Part shown: positions 44,513 to 55,589 of the stretch, piece by piece
How the letters are laid out: each line of letters begins with the position of its first letter
Numbering within the stretch: position 1 is the first letter of the stretch
Assembly (NCBI GenBank): GCA_025093555.1
Contig: JAIWNF010000065.1
Location: 1 to 64,000, forward strand
Source of the DNA: Circinella umbellata
Lineage: Eukaryota > Mucoromycota > Mucoromycetes > Mucorales > Lichtheimiaceae
Reading direction: 5' to 3'
DNA length: 64,000 nt
Translations under genes and position numbers: made by a program
Notes under the pieces: generated by a model
The model's input: only the letters and a program-made list of their open reading frames with translations
Told to the model about the DNA's origin: nothing
Database searches by the model: none

Positions 44513-47500
44513 ATGCCCAGAACTATCCTTAGTCATTGCGATAAATGCAAATTATATTGGAAAAAAACAGTGTTCCAGCAACATTATAGTACTTGTGGTA
44601 ATATACAGTATTATTCATACTTATGAAAACTCTAAAATCAATTAGTACTGAAAAAATTCTAAACATTGTCATACCTTTAATTAATATCAGATCCTGATGC
44701 TTTCCGAGCTCTCTCAAGAAATAACGTCATTGATCCCGAAATTTTGCCCGAAGCTCCTGCCACCACCACAGCCATTCCATTCATTGTATCTGGGTCTGCT
44801 GATTTTTCAATGGATCGCGATACTGAACAAGATCATGAATCAATGGGTTCATTCGGAGGCGACTTTGACGATTTCGACTTTGGTATTGATGGTAATAGTG
44901 GTCAAGAGTATGAACAAAGAACAGACCCTGATGAAGATAATGATAATGTAACTGATGACAATTACACGGATGATGATAATGATGATGATGATGATGAACC
45001 GGGACCATCCGATCTTCAAGAAGTAAGTGAGAGTATCGAAGATGAGGAGTCGATAGACAAATATGTTGACCCTTGGGATAATGAACCTTCATTGCCTACA
45101 AATGTCCCCATTGTCGAAACCGTGTATGATTTTACCGAACTCCCAAAGCACGCGCAAAAGAGTTACGAGCTGTATGCATGGATCCAACAGTCTAACATCA
45201 GCCGCGACGCCTATGGTACTTTACTCAAAATGTTGAACAAGTGGATTATGAAAGAAGGTTTTGGTAAGTACAAATTACATTAAATATATCTATATAAATA
45301 TGATCTACTGTATTTTATTAACAGAAATTTCAGAAAATATACCTTTATATTCACCAGCCAAGAGCGAGGCGCGCCTAGAGCGAATGTTCAATGTCAAGGA
45401 GATCAAGTATCGCATATGTCCCAAGCATTGTAGACTTTTCCCCCTTAATTCAGTTGATCCTTGCAAGTGCAATGCTTTGCAATTTAAACAGAATGGAAAT
45501 CCCATCGAAACAATGTCATACTTCCCATTGTCAAGACAACTGGCAATGTTCATCGCAGATCCTTACATTCGTGAATCTATACATGAAAAAGTAAGCCATG
45601 AAGCTGACCCTGGCATATTAACTGATATATTTGATAGATCCATATATCAGTCATTCAAACCAACTCTCTTTTGCAACCAATCATCTACTAATCTTGACCT
45701 CGCTGTATCTTTATTTGTGGATGGGTTCACTCCATTCAAAGGGGGAAATTCCAGGTTGACAATTGTTCACTTGGTTTTGCTGTCGCTCCCTCCGCTTGAA
45801 AGGCAAGTATCTACTATTATTTTTTATTATTCAACTATATACTATTATTTTTTATACTCCTTCACAATTACTTACACAATATTGTATTGTCATCAAATAG
45901 ATACAAGGCACAAAACATGATGCAAGTCGCTATAATACCTGCCGATCATACTGGAAACATTTACAGTTTTCTTCGCCCGCTAATGAATGAGTTGCGTGCT
46001 CTTGAGGATGCTGGGATGATAGTTGATTGTGCAGACGGGCCAATCAATGTCAAAGTACATTGCTTACTTGGGTCAGGCGATATCATCGGCGTTCAAGAGT
46101 TGATCCATCACTCAGGTTGTATGTCGTTGTATGGTTGCCGTCAATGCCGAATAACTACAGTCTGAGAAATTAGTCCAGCAGGTCGAGGATATGGCAGATA
46201 CTATACTGGAACAATCGAAATGTCTACTCCAATAACGGATGATGAATTTAAAGGAGATAACAATGTAAGTTTAGCACAATACAAACGCATGATGATAAAT
46301 AATACGTAGGATTGTCTATTTATTTTTCAATAACTTACTTTATTAATCCGGTTATGGATAATTATAATTGGTCATGTTTTTAAAAAAAAAATAGGAATAT
46401 GGTATTAGCAAGGCCACAGATTTTGCCCAACTGAAATCGTTCCATGGTTATTCCTTCTTCGGATTGGACGAACTACATCTCATAGGCGCGAATGTTATGA
46501 AGAGAATATGGCAAATGGTATCCGGTGACTTTGCTACTGATGTGAACACGACCATCCTACTACCGAAGCAAGCATCTTCAGCTATTGGGAGTGCTATAAC
46601 TGCATCAGCTGCGACGGTACCATCTGCTCTATTTGAAGGAAGTTTCAGAGGTAATTAATGAACATAGTTTATGAGAAAAACTTATTTATCTATATAAATA
46701 TTAACTTACCTCTCATATATTTAGATGTGTACAAGAAAGCTGGTCTAATGCGATCTGTTGATTGGATCGTTTTCTTGCAAGCAGTGGTCCCCACGTTGGT
46801 CTTCGAACATCTTGTAGAAGAATACACGTCTTCGGCGGACCAAGTGAATGCGGTCATGTCTCTGGTAATTAGGTGTACTCTGGCTCTTCAGTGGAATATG
46901 GACTAGGAAGATCTTGCCAATATCAACACGTAAGTTTATAATAATCAAATTATTCAAGCCTAACTATAACTAACAATGAACCATATCTATAGAAATCTTA
47001 ACACTTGGCATATCCATATGAAGAACAAAGTCAGCACCAACATGTACAATGTCAACTTTCATTATCTTCGACACATCCACGAGATATGCTTGAAACTAGG
47101 TCCATTGCGAAGTTATAGCACACGTTCTGCTGAACGTGCAATTGGTACATTAACACATCATTAACAAACATATATTTTATTTTAACATATAAACATATAC
47201 TTACCAATGCTCCAATGTTTGTATAGGGTTCTTTAAAAGACATATCAAGCAACATGTTTCCCCTGGCTCCAATGCCGCCAACATCATAAAACGTCACATA
47301 ATCACACGTGCCTAGCGCCGCATGTACGTCGAAGAAGATATAGTAGAGGAAGTAGAGGAAGCAGAAGAAGACGAAGACATAAATGACAGTGACCAATATA
47401 CCATTCCGAATGGTAACCAAGAAATTGAACTATGGGATTGGCACCATACCATGCTGGAAATGTATTCCAGTAAGTACAGCCTGCTCCGCTTTCTTCAAAA

Positions 47501-48086
47501 GTATTGGCACAACCAATTTCGCGATAGTCGAGTGCTCACTAGTACATTGGATACCCGGATTCGAGTTGGAAAACATCTCTTCAAAACAGACACTATCTTT
47601 AGGTGTGAAGAATATCCTGGAACGGCGCGCAAGTTAGATACCCTGGTAAAGCTAAGGCTTCCAATTAGAGGACGTAGTGGCAGTACGGCCTTCTATTTTG
47701 GTGAGTTAATGCTATTCTTCACTCATCAATACCAAGGTACATTTTCATCTGCAATATAAAAACTATACAATCTATTATAATAGCAATATACTTACTTTTT
47801 AATTTTTTTCATAGGCGATGAACAGCAGCTATGCTTAGTAAAGCTGAATGGTAATCTCAAAATGACAGAGTACGGGTTGGGTGCACGCCCAAGATATGGA
47901 ACACCTTATGGTTATAGAACAAGTGCAAACACCAGTGAAAGTGACAAGTACTTTGTGACTGGTTGTGAAAATCTTTTGGGATATGCGGGTCTGTTACAAT
48001 CTTCACTTCACCCCGGTCGCTACTATGTTGTCTATCCTGACATGATACCTGGCGACATAACTCTCGGAAACATTCGTGACATTTAA
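44513..48086 (+). pseudogene. Element D Tnp2-like transposase with three stops
   Basis: Exon 1 (44513-44597) gives the zinc finger CDKCKLYWKKTVFQQHYSTC. Exon 2 (about 44693-45263) is acidic and ends YELYAWIQQSNISRDAYGTL. Exon 3 (45325-45801) has the Cys cluster YRICPKHCRLFPLNSVDPC, TDIFDRSIYQ and the first catalytic Asp in VSLFVDGFTPFKGGNSR. A GC-AG intron (about 45802-45900) follows. Later exons contain NMMQVAIIPADHTGNIYSFL, GCMSLYGCRQCRI, the second catalytic block SFFGLDELHLIGANVMKRIW, RSAERAIG and the C-terminal YFGELMLFFTHQYQ and GRYYVVYPDM. In-frame stops: TGA near 46162-46164, TAG near 46903-46905 and TAG near 47319. Otherwise complete, so it decayed after insertion. Confidence 0.85.
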
Positions 48087-48402
48087 CTTTGAAATTTTTT
48101 ATCTTTTATTTTTTTTACCATATTCATTCTTTTCAAAAGCTGCTCTTCTTTTCTTTAATATTTTCTTTCTCTCCTTTTATTTTGTTTTTCAACTTTTGTT
48201 TTTCAACTTCAACTTCCATTTTTATCATTATATATACTCAATAGTTAAATCAACATTACACAGATTTCCAAATAAAGTTTTTTTCTTCATAATTGTTACA
48301 CTAGTCCTCGCGAACCTCGCGAAACTATCTCATATTTGGAAATTCGTGTTACAACAATCCTCGCGAACCTCACGAATCTCGCGAAAATTTCCCATGGTGG
48401 TA

Positions 48403-48809
48403 AAAGGAAGTTTGGTTTTAACAATGAATTTGATAAATGTCTTTATAAAATCATCAGCTGTAAAAACTCGGGAACGTTTTGCTTGGACGAACAAATCCAT
48501 TGGACCTCCAGAACGCTTAGCACCTGTATGTGGGCCATTATCTGCTGTTATTTGATGCTTGTTCTGCAAATGCTTGACTACACCAGAAGTAGAGGAATCC
48601 TTCGAAGCAAAAGAGCGGTTACAAGTACCCACCAAGCATTTAATTCGAGGGGCACCTTTATCATCAGTAAAACGTTGGCCATATCCATATTTAAATATAA
48701 AGCTAGTTTCCTTGATGGATGAATCGTGTTGGAATTCAGATATGACACTCAAAACGGACTCAGTGTCATTATCATCAATAGTACTTGATTGATCACGATC
48801 GATAGACAT
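48403..48809 (-). pseudogene. hAT transposase, N-terminal BED zinc finger part
   Basis: Starts MSIDRDQSSTIDDNDTES at 48809. A BED-type zinc finger follows: CLVGTCNRSFASKDSSTSGV then HLQNKH, preserving C-x4-C...H-x4-H spacing. FIKTFIKFIVKTKLPFT comes next, the usual start of the hAT core. At 48402 the frame runs into element D and resumes at 42502. This part has no internal stop. Confidence 0.87.
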
Positions 48810-50274
48810 GGCAGAAGCTTGAAGGGAAAAACTTGGGGTTGGAGATGAAAGAATGGGAGAGTTTGAATATGGCGTTGGGTTGAACTAATGGAAAGAAATA
48901 TAACAAAAACATAAGAAGGACAATATGGTTACAAATGTTCTTTGTGATTTTATAGCTCGATACTTTTGTATAATTAATGCTTATTTTACCTCATCGTGAA
49001 GAGCACCAAGAGGATTTCTGGATGAAGAACTAGTTTGGAATGGCATTGCTGAAAAGTAAATTGAAGGTAGTTGTAAGTAAACAAATTAACTATTGTTGAA
49101 ATATATCTGGGGAGGGAGATAACACCATAGCCAAATAAAATAGGATAACGAAGAAAAATAATAAAGGATAACTTAAAAATATTTTTTTTTATCTAACGAT
49201 TATGATGGGGTATTTATATATTTTCTAAAACTACTGCGGAATATAATATGTAATGGTAATAATAATAATGATAATAATGATAATTAATGATTAGCATTAA
49301 TTTTGACAATGATGACTATGATGTAATTGCCAAGCAATAATTATTACAAAGCGCAAGAAGTATTGAGAATAATTATAAATAGTCAGAAGGAGTGTCTAAA
49401 AAGGAAATTATTTAAGAATAATCATAAGAAATCTCCAAAAAAGAAATCAAATTTAACAATGACACTATACCTTCCAAAAAGAAATAAACTATCTTGATAA
49501 TGCTAACTACTAGTGCATATTGCCTAAAATAATTATTGACCGAAAGCTCTTTTCATCAATGGGAAACTGATCTTTCTAGCGTAATAAGCACAAAAGATAT
49601 TTCACTGAAATAGTTTTTTTTGCCAAGCTGGAATGGAAATCCAAAATGGATAACCCTGCAAGTAGGAACTATTTTTTTTTTCTTATTTCTTTTTTTACTT
49701 TTACAGATGTAACAACAATATTTTTCCCCTTTCAATTAACACGGCCATTATTTTCTTTTAGGCAAAAGGCAATTACTTTACTTGGACCAACAACACTATT
49801 TTCTACCTTTCATTACTGCGACCATGAATATATCTAAAGAAAGTTTTTCTTTACAGATGTAACAACAATAACACAATGGCTGTTTTTTTATGGATATTTA
49901 TTTTTCTGAATTATCAATAATATCTTTCTTTCTTCCATTTAACACCGCTGTCATTTATTTATTTCTTTTTGCTAATTACTTTATGGATATAAAACAGTAA
50001 TTTTCTAACTCCCATTCAGTATGACAACGTTAAATAGAATATTCAATAGTTGCTATTACTATTTTTGCTTCAATAGAACCACATACAACACTTAACTAAA
50101 GATCATCACCTCTATTCACTATTTAGAAAAGGTATTCAGCTTTTTTTGAATTTAGTTAAAAAATGACTTCCGTTTTTTTTATTGTACTTGTTGGCTACAT
50201 ATAAAGGCTTATTGTGCTTATATTTTGAGATATCTATTTTTTTCACAAAAAAAAAAGACCATTAAATTACTGTC
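48810..50274. other. hAT 5' non-coding interior
   Basis: AT-rich sequence between the hAT transposase start and the right subterminal repeats. It contains short ORFs only and repeated TTTTACAGATGTAACAACAAT (about 49698 and 49852, each part of a diverged repeat). No other gene is seen. Confidence 0.45.
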
Positions 50275-50453
50275 GGTTCCTCGATTCTTCTCGGTTCTTC
50301 TCAGTTCTTGACAGTTCGGTTCGGTTCGGTTCTCACTAAAGGTCAGTTCGGTTCGGTTCTCACTGAAGGTCAATTCGGTTCGGTTCTCAACAAAGGTTGG
50401 TTCGATTCAGTTCTCTTGAGGAACCGAACCGAATCGAACCGTGAGGATCCCTA
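50275..50453. repeat. hAT right subterminal repeats and terminus
   Basis: Multiple copies of GGTTCGGTTCGGTTCTCA and its inverse near the terminus GGATCCCTA. The left end (40247-40345) carries related GAACCGGAACCAAACCGG copies. Short repeated subterminal motifs of this type are typical transposase binding sites in hAT elements. Confidence 0.75.
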
Positions 50454-50469
50454 TAACTAAGTGTTGAAG

Positions 50470-51190
50470 AAGGTAGTTAGTGACCAACTTTTTTGTTCAG
50501 CGCCCTTGTAGGTTGATTTATAGCCTCAATCAAAGCAGTGTTGTTTGTGTCGCTGTTAATGTTGTCATGTTCTCAAAAGAAGAATCTCAAGCTACCTGAG
50601 ATGTTGAAGCATGTAAATTGGATGACTTAGGTTGGTCTGGTATGTGAAATTGCTGTCGTTGTTTTAAGAATTGTTCTTTTGATGGTACTTTTTGTTCAAG
50701 TACATTAATAATATTATGCAATTGTAAAGAAGTTGATTCATTGTCCAGTGCTTGTTGAGGATGTAGATCTGTATAAACATCATGTATAGGACAAGTAAGT
50801 TGTTCGATTTTAGCTTGATGACGTTGATCCCTTTATGGAGCTAATTGCTACTCATGGTTGATACTTCTCTCCTAACTCTCAGCATTGACCTGATGTTGAG
50901 TAAGTGCTGTTTGTTGTTCATGTATTCAAGCTCCCTGCAACTGTGTTATTTTTTGCTGTTGAGTAAGTGTCAATAATTGTTGGTTTGGATCTATTTGCTG
51001 CTGCTGAAGTTGTTATTGTTCAAACTGTTGTTGCTGATAACTCCTCTATTCAAAAAACCATACATTCTCGTTGTCAGCTGATTCTACTACTGGTTGAGTT
51101 GGAGTAGTAGGCCAGTTAAAGTGTTGATGGGGTGAACTTATACTAATAAATGCTCTTGAAGAGCTTCTCTACCAAATGTAAAAGTTTAAA
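50470..51190 (-). pseudogene. Decayed Gln-rich coding sequence
   Basis: On the minus strand, disjoint frames read PHQHFNWPTTPTQPVVESAD, QQQQIDPNQQLLTLTQQQKI, QAKIEQLTCPIHDVYTDLHP, and QLHNIINVLEQKVPSKEQFL. Several stops and frame changes separate them. The composition (Gln-rich, low complexity) resembles a transcription-related protein, but I cannot name it. It is cut on its 3' side by the hAT right end. Confidence 0.5.
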
Positions 51191-51654
51191 GTGAAACAAG
51201 AGTTAACCTTTATTATGTGATTACAATAACTAATATATATATTTGTAACTGAGTGACTACTATTACTTCATATGACTAATGTACAACTATTACAAAGCCA
51301 TTATATGTTGGATACAACAACTTCCATCAGGAAGAGGCTCTTTTTGTTCACAAACCTCCTAAATTCTTTTATCCCTCATATATAACTCTATACACAAAAC
51401 AAAAGAAAGCCTCATTTTATAGTTTAGTTCATCTTCTTGGTTATACCCCAATTCTTTTTTCTTTTTTTCTCTTCCTTTTCCTTGTGCCATAGAATTCCTT
51501 TGCTTATAATGCTTTGTATTGTTTCTCTCTACCCAACCACTCTTGTCTCCTAATTTCAGTTGCCGCCAATAAATTCATTTTCTTGAAAAAATTATTTTAT
51601 CGTGATTTTTCTTCTTACCAACATAATAACATCTCTATAAAACTTACAATCACA

Positions 51655-52269
51655 ATGTCAAGTATGATGGGCGAATCGAGTTACAAGCTTGCAAAAGAAG
51701 CAAAACGCACTTCTGATATGTTAATTTCAACTTATAATGATGACCTGGTTCAAAACGTATGTCGTGAGATCCGAATGCTTCACGCTCGTGCTGAAGCAAG
51801 TGTACGTGAAATGCGTAACAGCAACACAGCACCACTCAACGTCCCATCACAACTTACAGAAATCATGTTGCACCATCTGACGATAAAACGTAACAAACGA
51901 ATTTTATTCGCATATCATCACCAACGATTGAAAAAACTCAAAGAATTATCTTGGGGTATAGGAAGACAAAGTCAGGAGCGACAAATCAAGGAGGCACTTA
52001 GTAAAGAGGAAAATGATTTTTTGGAAAGTTATGGAGATTTGGTGAACAACTACAAGAGTCGCTTTTTGGATATTGATTTGGGCGGTAACGGAGGTGTTGG
52101 TTTAGATCCTCCGCTTGATTTGTTTATTGAAGTTAGAGTGTTGCGTGATGCTGGTAAAATTATTACAGAATATGGCGAGTTAAATCTGACAAAAGGAAAT
52201 CAAGAGTTTGTTCGAAGGTCAGATGTTGAAACGTTGATCAAGGCAGGATACCTTAAACATATTGCATAG
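51655..52269 (+). CDS. PSF1: DNA replication complex GINS subunit Psf1
   Basis: A single-exon gene of 204 residues, the family's normal length (about 200). The N-terminus (SYKLAKEAKRTSDMLISTYN, DDLVQNVCREIRMLHARAEA) matches the Psf1 A-domain helices. The central signature is LTIKRNKRILFAYHHQRLKK followed by W and SKEENDFLESYGDLVNNY. The C-terminal B-domain shows PPLDLFIEVRVLRDAGKI and VRRSDVETLIKAGYLKHIA. Psf1 joins Psf2, Psf3 and Sld5 in GINS, which with Cdc45 and Mcm2-7 forms the replicative helicase in the nucleus. I chose the ATG at 51655, close to the conserved block. The frame is open further upstream to 51514, but that part does not look conserved. A pyrimidine-rich leader precedes it. 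It is an essential host gene within a transposon-dense area. Confidence 0.93.
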   Translation: MSSMMGESSYKLAKEAKRTSDMLISTYNDDLVQNVCREIRMLHARAEASVREMRNSNTAPLNVPSQLTEIMLHHLTIKRNKRILFAYHHQRLKKLKELSWGIGRQSQERQIKEALSKEENDFLESYGDLVNNYKSRFLDIDLGGNGGVGLDPPLDLFIEVRVLRDAGKIITEYGELNLTKGNQEFVRRSDVETLIKAGYLKHIA

Positions 52270-53425
52270 AACTTAATGTATAATCAGTATATATGACCCT
52301 TTCTTATTCTTTTTTTCTTCTTAAAAAAGGTTACACAAAAACATTTCACTTTCCTTTGTTATTAAGCTTCATCCATTCATCCATACATAGCATTCTTAAC
52401 TGTTCATAATGCTCGTACATAGTTGTTCTCCTTTTTTTATTCACTATCATGTTTATATAAATTACATTAAATAATAATTTCTGTTTTGATTTTCTAGGAA
52501 AAAAGAAGAATGATTTTCATTAAATAATCAGGATAATGATTGTCGTATCTGTGTAGCGATATTGATAAACATTCACTGCATAAAGCATACTAAATCTATA
52601 GATTATTAACAGTTTGATATTACTATTTCTATATCAAATATAACATGACTATTGATAGAATACCAGTACATTATTGACATCTTAAATGTGGAATGGTATC
52701 AGCTAATCGAAATAATCACCATACGGACACCTATTATCATCTTCTTAGGCACTTGATGTACAGTACTTCAAATATTGACACATTGTTCAATGTTTTCACG
52801 CGGTATATTTAGGTGAACAAAAAATTAAAATTGCTTCTCTTCTTGTTTCTTAGCTCTATAATGTAGCAAAATAGGATGATAATGAGATTTTTTAGATGTA
52901 TGAAATATATGAATAAAACTATTATAATGATTCACACTTCTTTTTGTTGTTCAAATTTTCAAGAAATACCATTTCGCGATTTTTTCTTTGCCGTTTTTTT
53001 TGAGAGATTATAGGTATTTCATTATTGTCGTCTGAGCTATTTTCTGGATCTGGTTCGTATATGGCCTTCTTGTTTTTGATTCTTTGCGATTTTTGCTTTC
53101 CCCAGTTTTAAGTTTTGATAGTATACATGCATTTTGTGCTTTTAGAACAACTCTTGGTTAGCACATCACTAGACAGCTCGATGTCACTTGTGTACTCGTA
53201 GGGTCTAAAAAGGTATCATCAATCAAATCACTGATGCTTAATAATATATTGTATTTTTCTGGACTGATTCCAACTCGAAAAGTGCATCGTACAATTTTTG
53301 TAATACAAACCTTTCTTGCTCCATAATAACAGCTTTGGAACTATATATTGTGCTAATGTATCTATGTAATTGAGTGCTAATACAAGTATATACTCACATA
53401 AAAAAATGGGTTGCAGGTAAATCCC
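52270..53425. other. Intergenic, downstream of PSF1
   Basis: AT-rich and without a recognisable gene. It likely contains the PSF1 3' UTR (T-rich tract at 52300-52330). A coding-like minus-strand stretch near 52960-53110 (Lys/Glu/Ser-rich) is too short and broken to call. Confidence 0.4.
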
Positions 53426-53429
53426 CGTT

Positions 53430-55430
53430 CAGTGGATTAACGGTGATATGACCATTTACCCGCACGACACGACACGACACGACACGACACGGAGATTTAC
53501 GTAGATTTACAGAAGTACGTCAGAGTACGGAAGAAAATTGAGAACCACCAGAGTTAAAATAACAGCCATAAACATTATAGAGACTCCAATTTCTCATTCA
53601 ACTATTTTTTTAGAATTCAAAATCATCAAATATTATGTAAACGACAGATAGACAAATGATGACGTACGGTACTTTATTTATGAAGATACGCGATATTTTA
53701 AGATTAATGATGGTAAGATGTAAACTCGAATAATGATCAGATATAAAATTGGTTATAAAAATGAATAATACTGCAATATAAAAATGAGAAATAATAATAA
53801 CATAATGTAAACTTGAATAATAATTTGATATAAACTTAATGAATAATTATACGATGTAAATAACTTGGATATGCGGTTAGTTATATGGAAAAAAGTGTGA
53901 GCTAGGATTGTGATTTCAATCGTTTACTCCTCAATGACATTTATGACAAATGATTTATTACCTTCCGCGACCTCTTAAACTGTCAAAATCATCGTCATGT
54001 TCTACCCGTAATATATTCTGATAGCTATCAGTATCTATAGTCACGTCCATGTAAAATAAAATTAAAACGTATATACCTTGTAACTTGTTCTTAGATATGC
54101 TGTAAGCTCTCTGTTTCTGCTGTTGTTGCTCCTCCTGTTGCTACTTATTTTACTTCTAATTGTTCAAAGGCTTCTTAAAATGATTATCATAATTATTCCA
54201 ACCTTCCGCGAGGATGTGTTCAGTCTCTCAATGTTCTTTGCAGAGTTTGAGATTCATAGACATACAGCTCCAGACTGCTTCCATAAACGCGTCAATGGCA
54301 ACTTCTCTGTCCGTTTCATGGATGCTTGTCCAGGTCATGGTTGTTGTCATGTTATATCCTAGAGCGGCTCTCGGGTTTATTTACGGATTAAAAGCATCAT
54401 GATGAGCCAAATTATATCCAATGCTACTCTTCGCTCCATTTCCATAGCATTGTACATAGCGTTTGCTTTATGGTCATCAATGTTTTGGTACTCTTCTCTT
54501 TTCATTACAAGATCAATTTTATGTTCTTTTGTTGATCTGATCCAGACAGAGCAGGCATGTCTATCATTTGAAACTTTATGTTTCCTTGGTACGGGAATCG
54601 CATTTAGGAAAAGTCTTGTCCATCGGAACGTGTATTGGTTGGCGATGGTATTTATTTCTATGCTTTCAATATTACCCTTTCCCTTCCGTTAGTCCAAAAT
54701 AATTTTCTCAGTACTGATCTCTTATCTATTCCAGTAGGGGTGGTTAAATAAAAATGAGCTCCTGCTCTCTACAAAAAAAAAATACTTGTATTGGTGTGCG
54801 AAGACGCCATAGAACTTTGTCTTGTAAGAGTTGTTGGGTACACTAATTAACTTGAGATGGAAGGGTTTGATCTTGTTTCACCGGATGATCCTACACTAAT
54901 CAAGTTTGTTTTATTTTTGACTCGTTAATAGCATTTAGAATATTGTTCTTCATTTCTTTATTATTAATCTTGATCAATTTACTCATTTCATTTTATGTTT
55001 TGAACAATTGAGTTTAATTAGCATCAAGGTCAGCTATTTGTCCTTTGTCGTTTTAATTCCTGTACATCTTGAGTAGCTGTGTTTTTGATTGCATCACAAG
55101 AGTTTTAACATAGTACAATGAAAACGGACAAAACGTTGCTGTTTAAGAAGAAAACAGTTTTTTATTAAAGTTGAAAAAAGATTGACAGAGAGCGTTGGTG
55201 AGGAAGAAAGGAGTTTTTTTTTAACAAAGTAAAAGGAAAATGTTGCCAAGGTATGAAAGGGATTGTTATCGGCTTTTTAAAAATTGATAGTTTTGTCTAA
55301 TTGTGATTCTCTTTGCCACCGAGAAACACCACATATGACGGAGATCTACCAACCACCGAGATTTACCAGGATCTATCTCAAATTCGTGGTTTTTGATGGT
55401 TTTGGTCCGTATTCCTCCGTAGAATCTGGT
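53430..55430. mobile_element. Decayed CACTA-like remnant F, partner gene only
   Basis: A minus-strand copy of the B-type partner gene lies between two flanks that both carry GGAGAT(T/C)TAC motifs (about 53498-53510 and 55339-55370). The left flank also has five to six tandem CACGA pentamers (53460-53490). No transposase sequence is seen on either side, so this is a partner-gene-only remnant or a deleted element. No clear terminus or target duplication could be set. Confidence 0.5.
53960..55100 (-). pseudogene. Decayed B-type partner gene
   Basis: Read on the minus strand, near 54700-54470 the frame is RWTRLFLNAIPVPRKHK, later KANAMYNAMEMERRVALDI. This parallels RRQYYFENVVPAPRK and AQAEAIYNTMVAERKSTLDA of element B. 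Near 54340-54195 it reads DREVAIDAFMEAV, then MNLKLCKEH, a stop, and HILAEGWNN, parallel to KKIAFDAFGKAV, IDLKLCEDDW and HMLGEGWNN. The last exon NILRVEHDDDFDSLRGRG ends at about 53960, in the place of NILDHTNNI in B. Several stops and frame changes show age. Confidence 0.68.
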
Positions 55431-55589
55431 GTGAACCGAATTTCACTACGAATTTTCTTTTGATGTGTAATTTAACTATTATAAATATTACACACTCAGT
55501 AATATCGTGATTCAAGCGAGTTCAAAAGTACAAACTAATATAAAAACATACCAATATCATAATCTAAATGCCAGCGAAAGGTACATCAG

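Larger units (their letters stand above)
42506..48399. mobile_element. CACTA-like element D, full length, nested in hAT
   Basis: The termini are CACCATGGGAAATTTTCGCG (42506) and its exact inverse ending at 48399, flanked by GTA on both sides (42503-42505 and 48400-48402). The inverted repeat continues with GAGATTCGYGAGG. A 3-bp duplication and CAC...GTG ends are the rule for CACTA/EnSpm. Excising D with one GTA rejoins the hAT transposase frame (LPFT followed by MAEND). Further CCTCGCGAACCTCGCGAA copies near 48308-48327 are subterminal. The contents are the partner gene (-) and the transposase (+), head-to-head. Confidence 0.9.
40236..50453. mobile_element. hAT element carrying a nested CACTA-like element
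   Basis: The left terminus TAGGGATCCTCATGAGAACC (40236) and the inverse of the right terminus, TAGGGATCCTCACGGTTCGA (50453), match for the first 13 bases. Both ends have subterminal GGAACCGAACC-type repeats (40247-40345 and 50275-50445). The interior contains a hAT transposase gene on the minus strand, split by element D. Removing D leaves about 4.3 kb, a normal hAT size. The 8 bp outside (ATTGCGAC left, TAACTAAG right) do not match, so the ends were separated from their original duplication. Confidence 0.75.
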
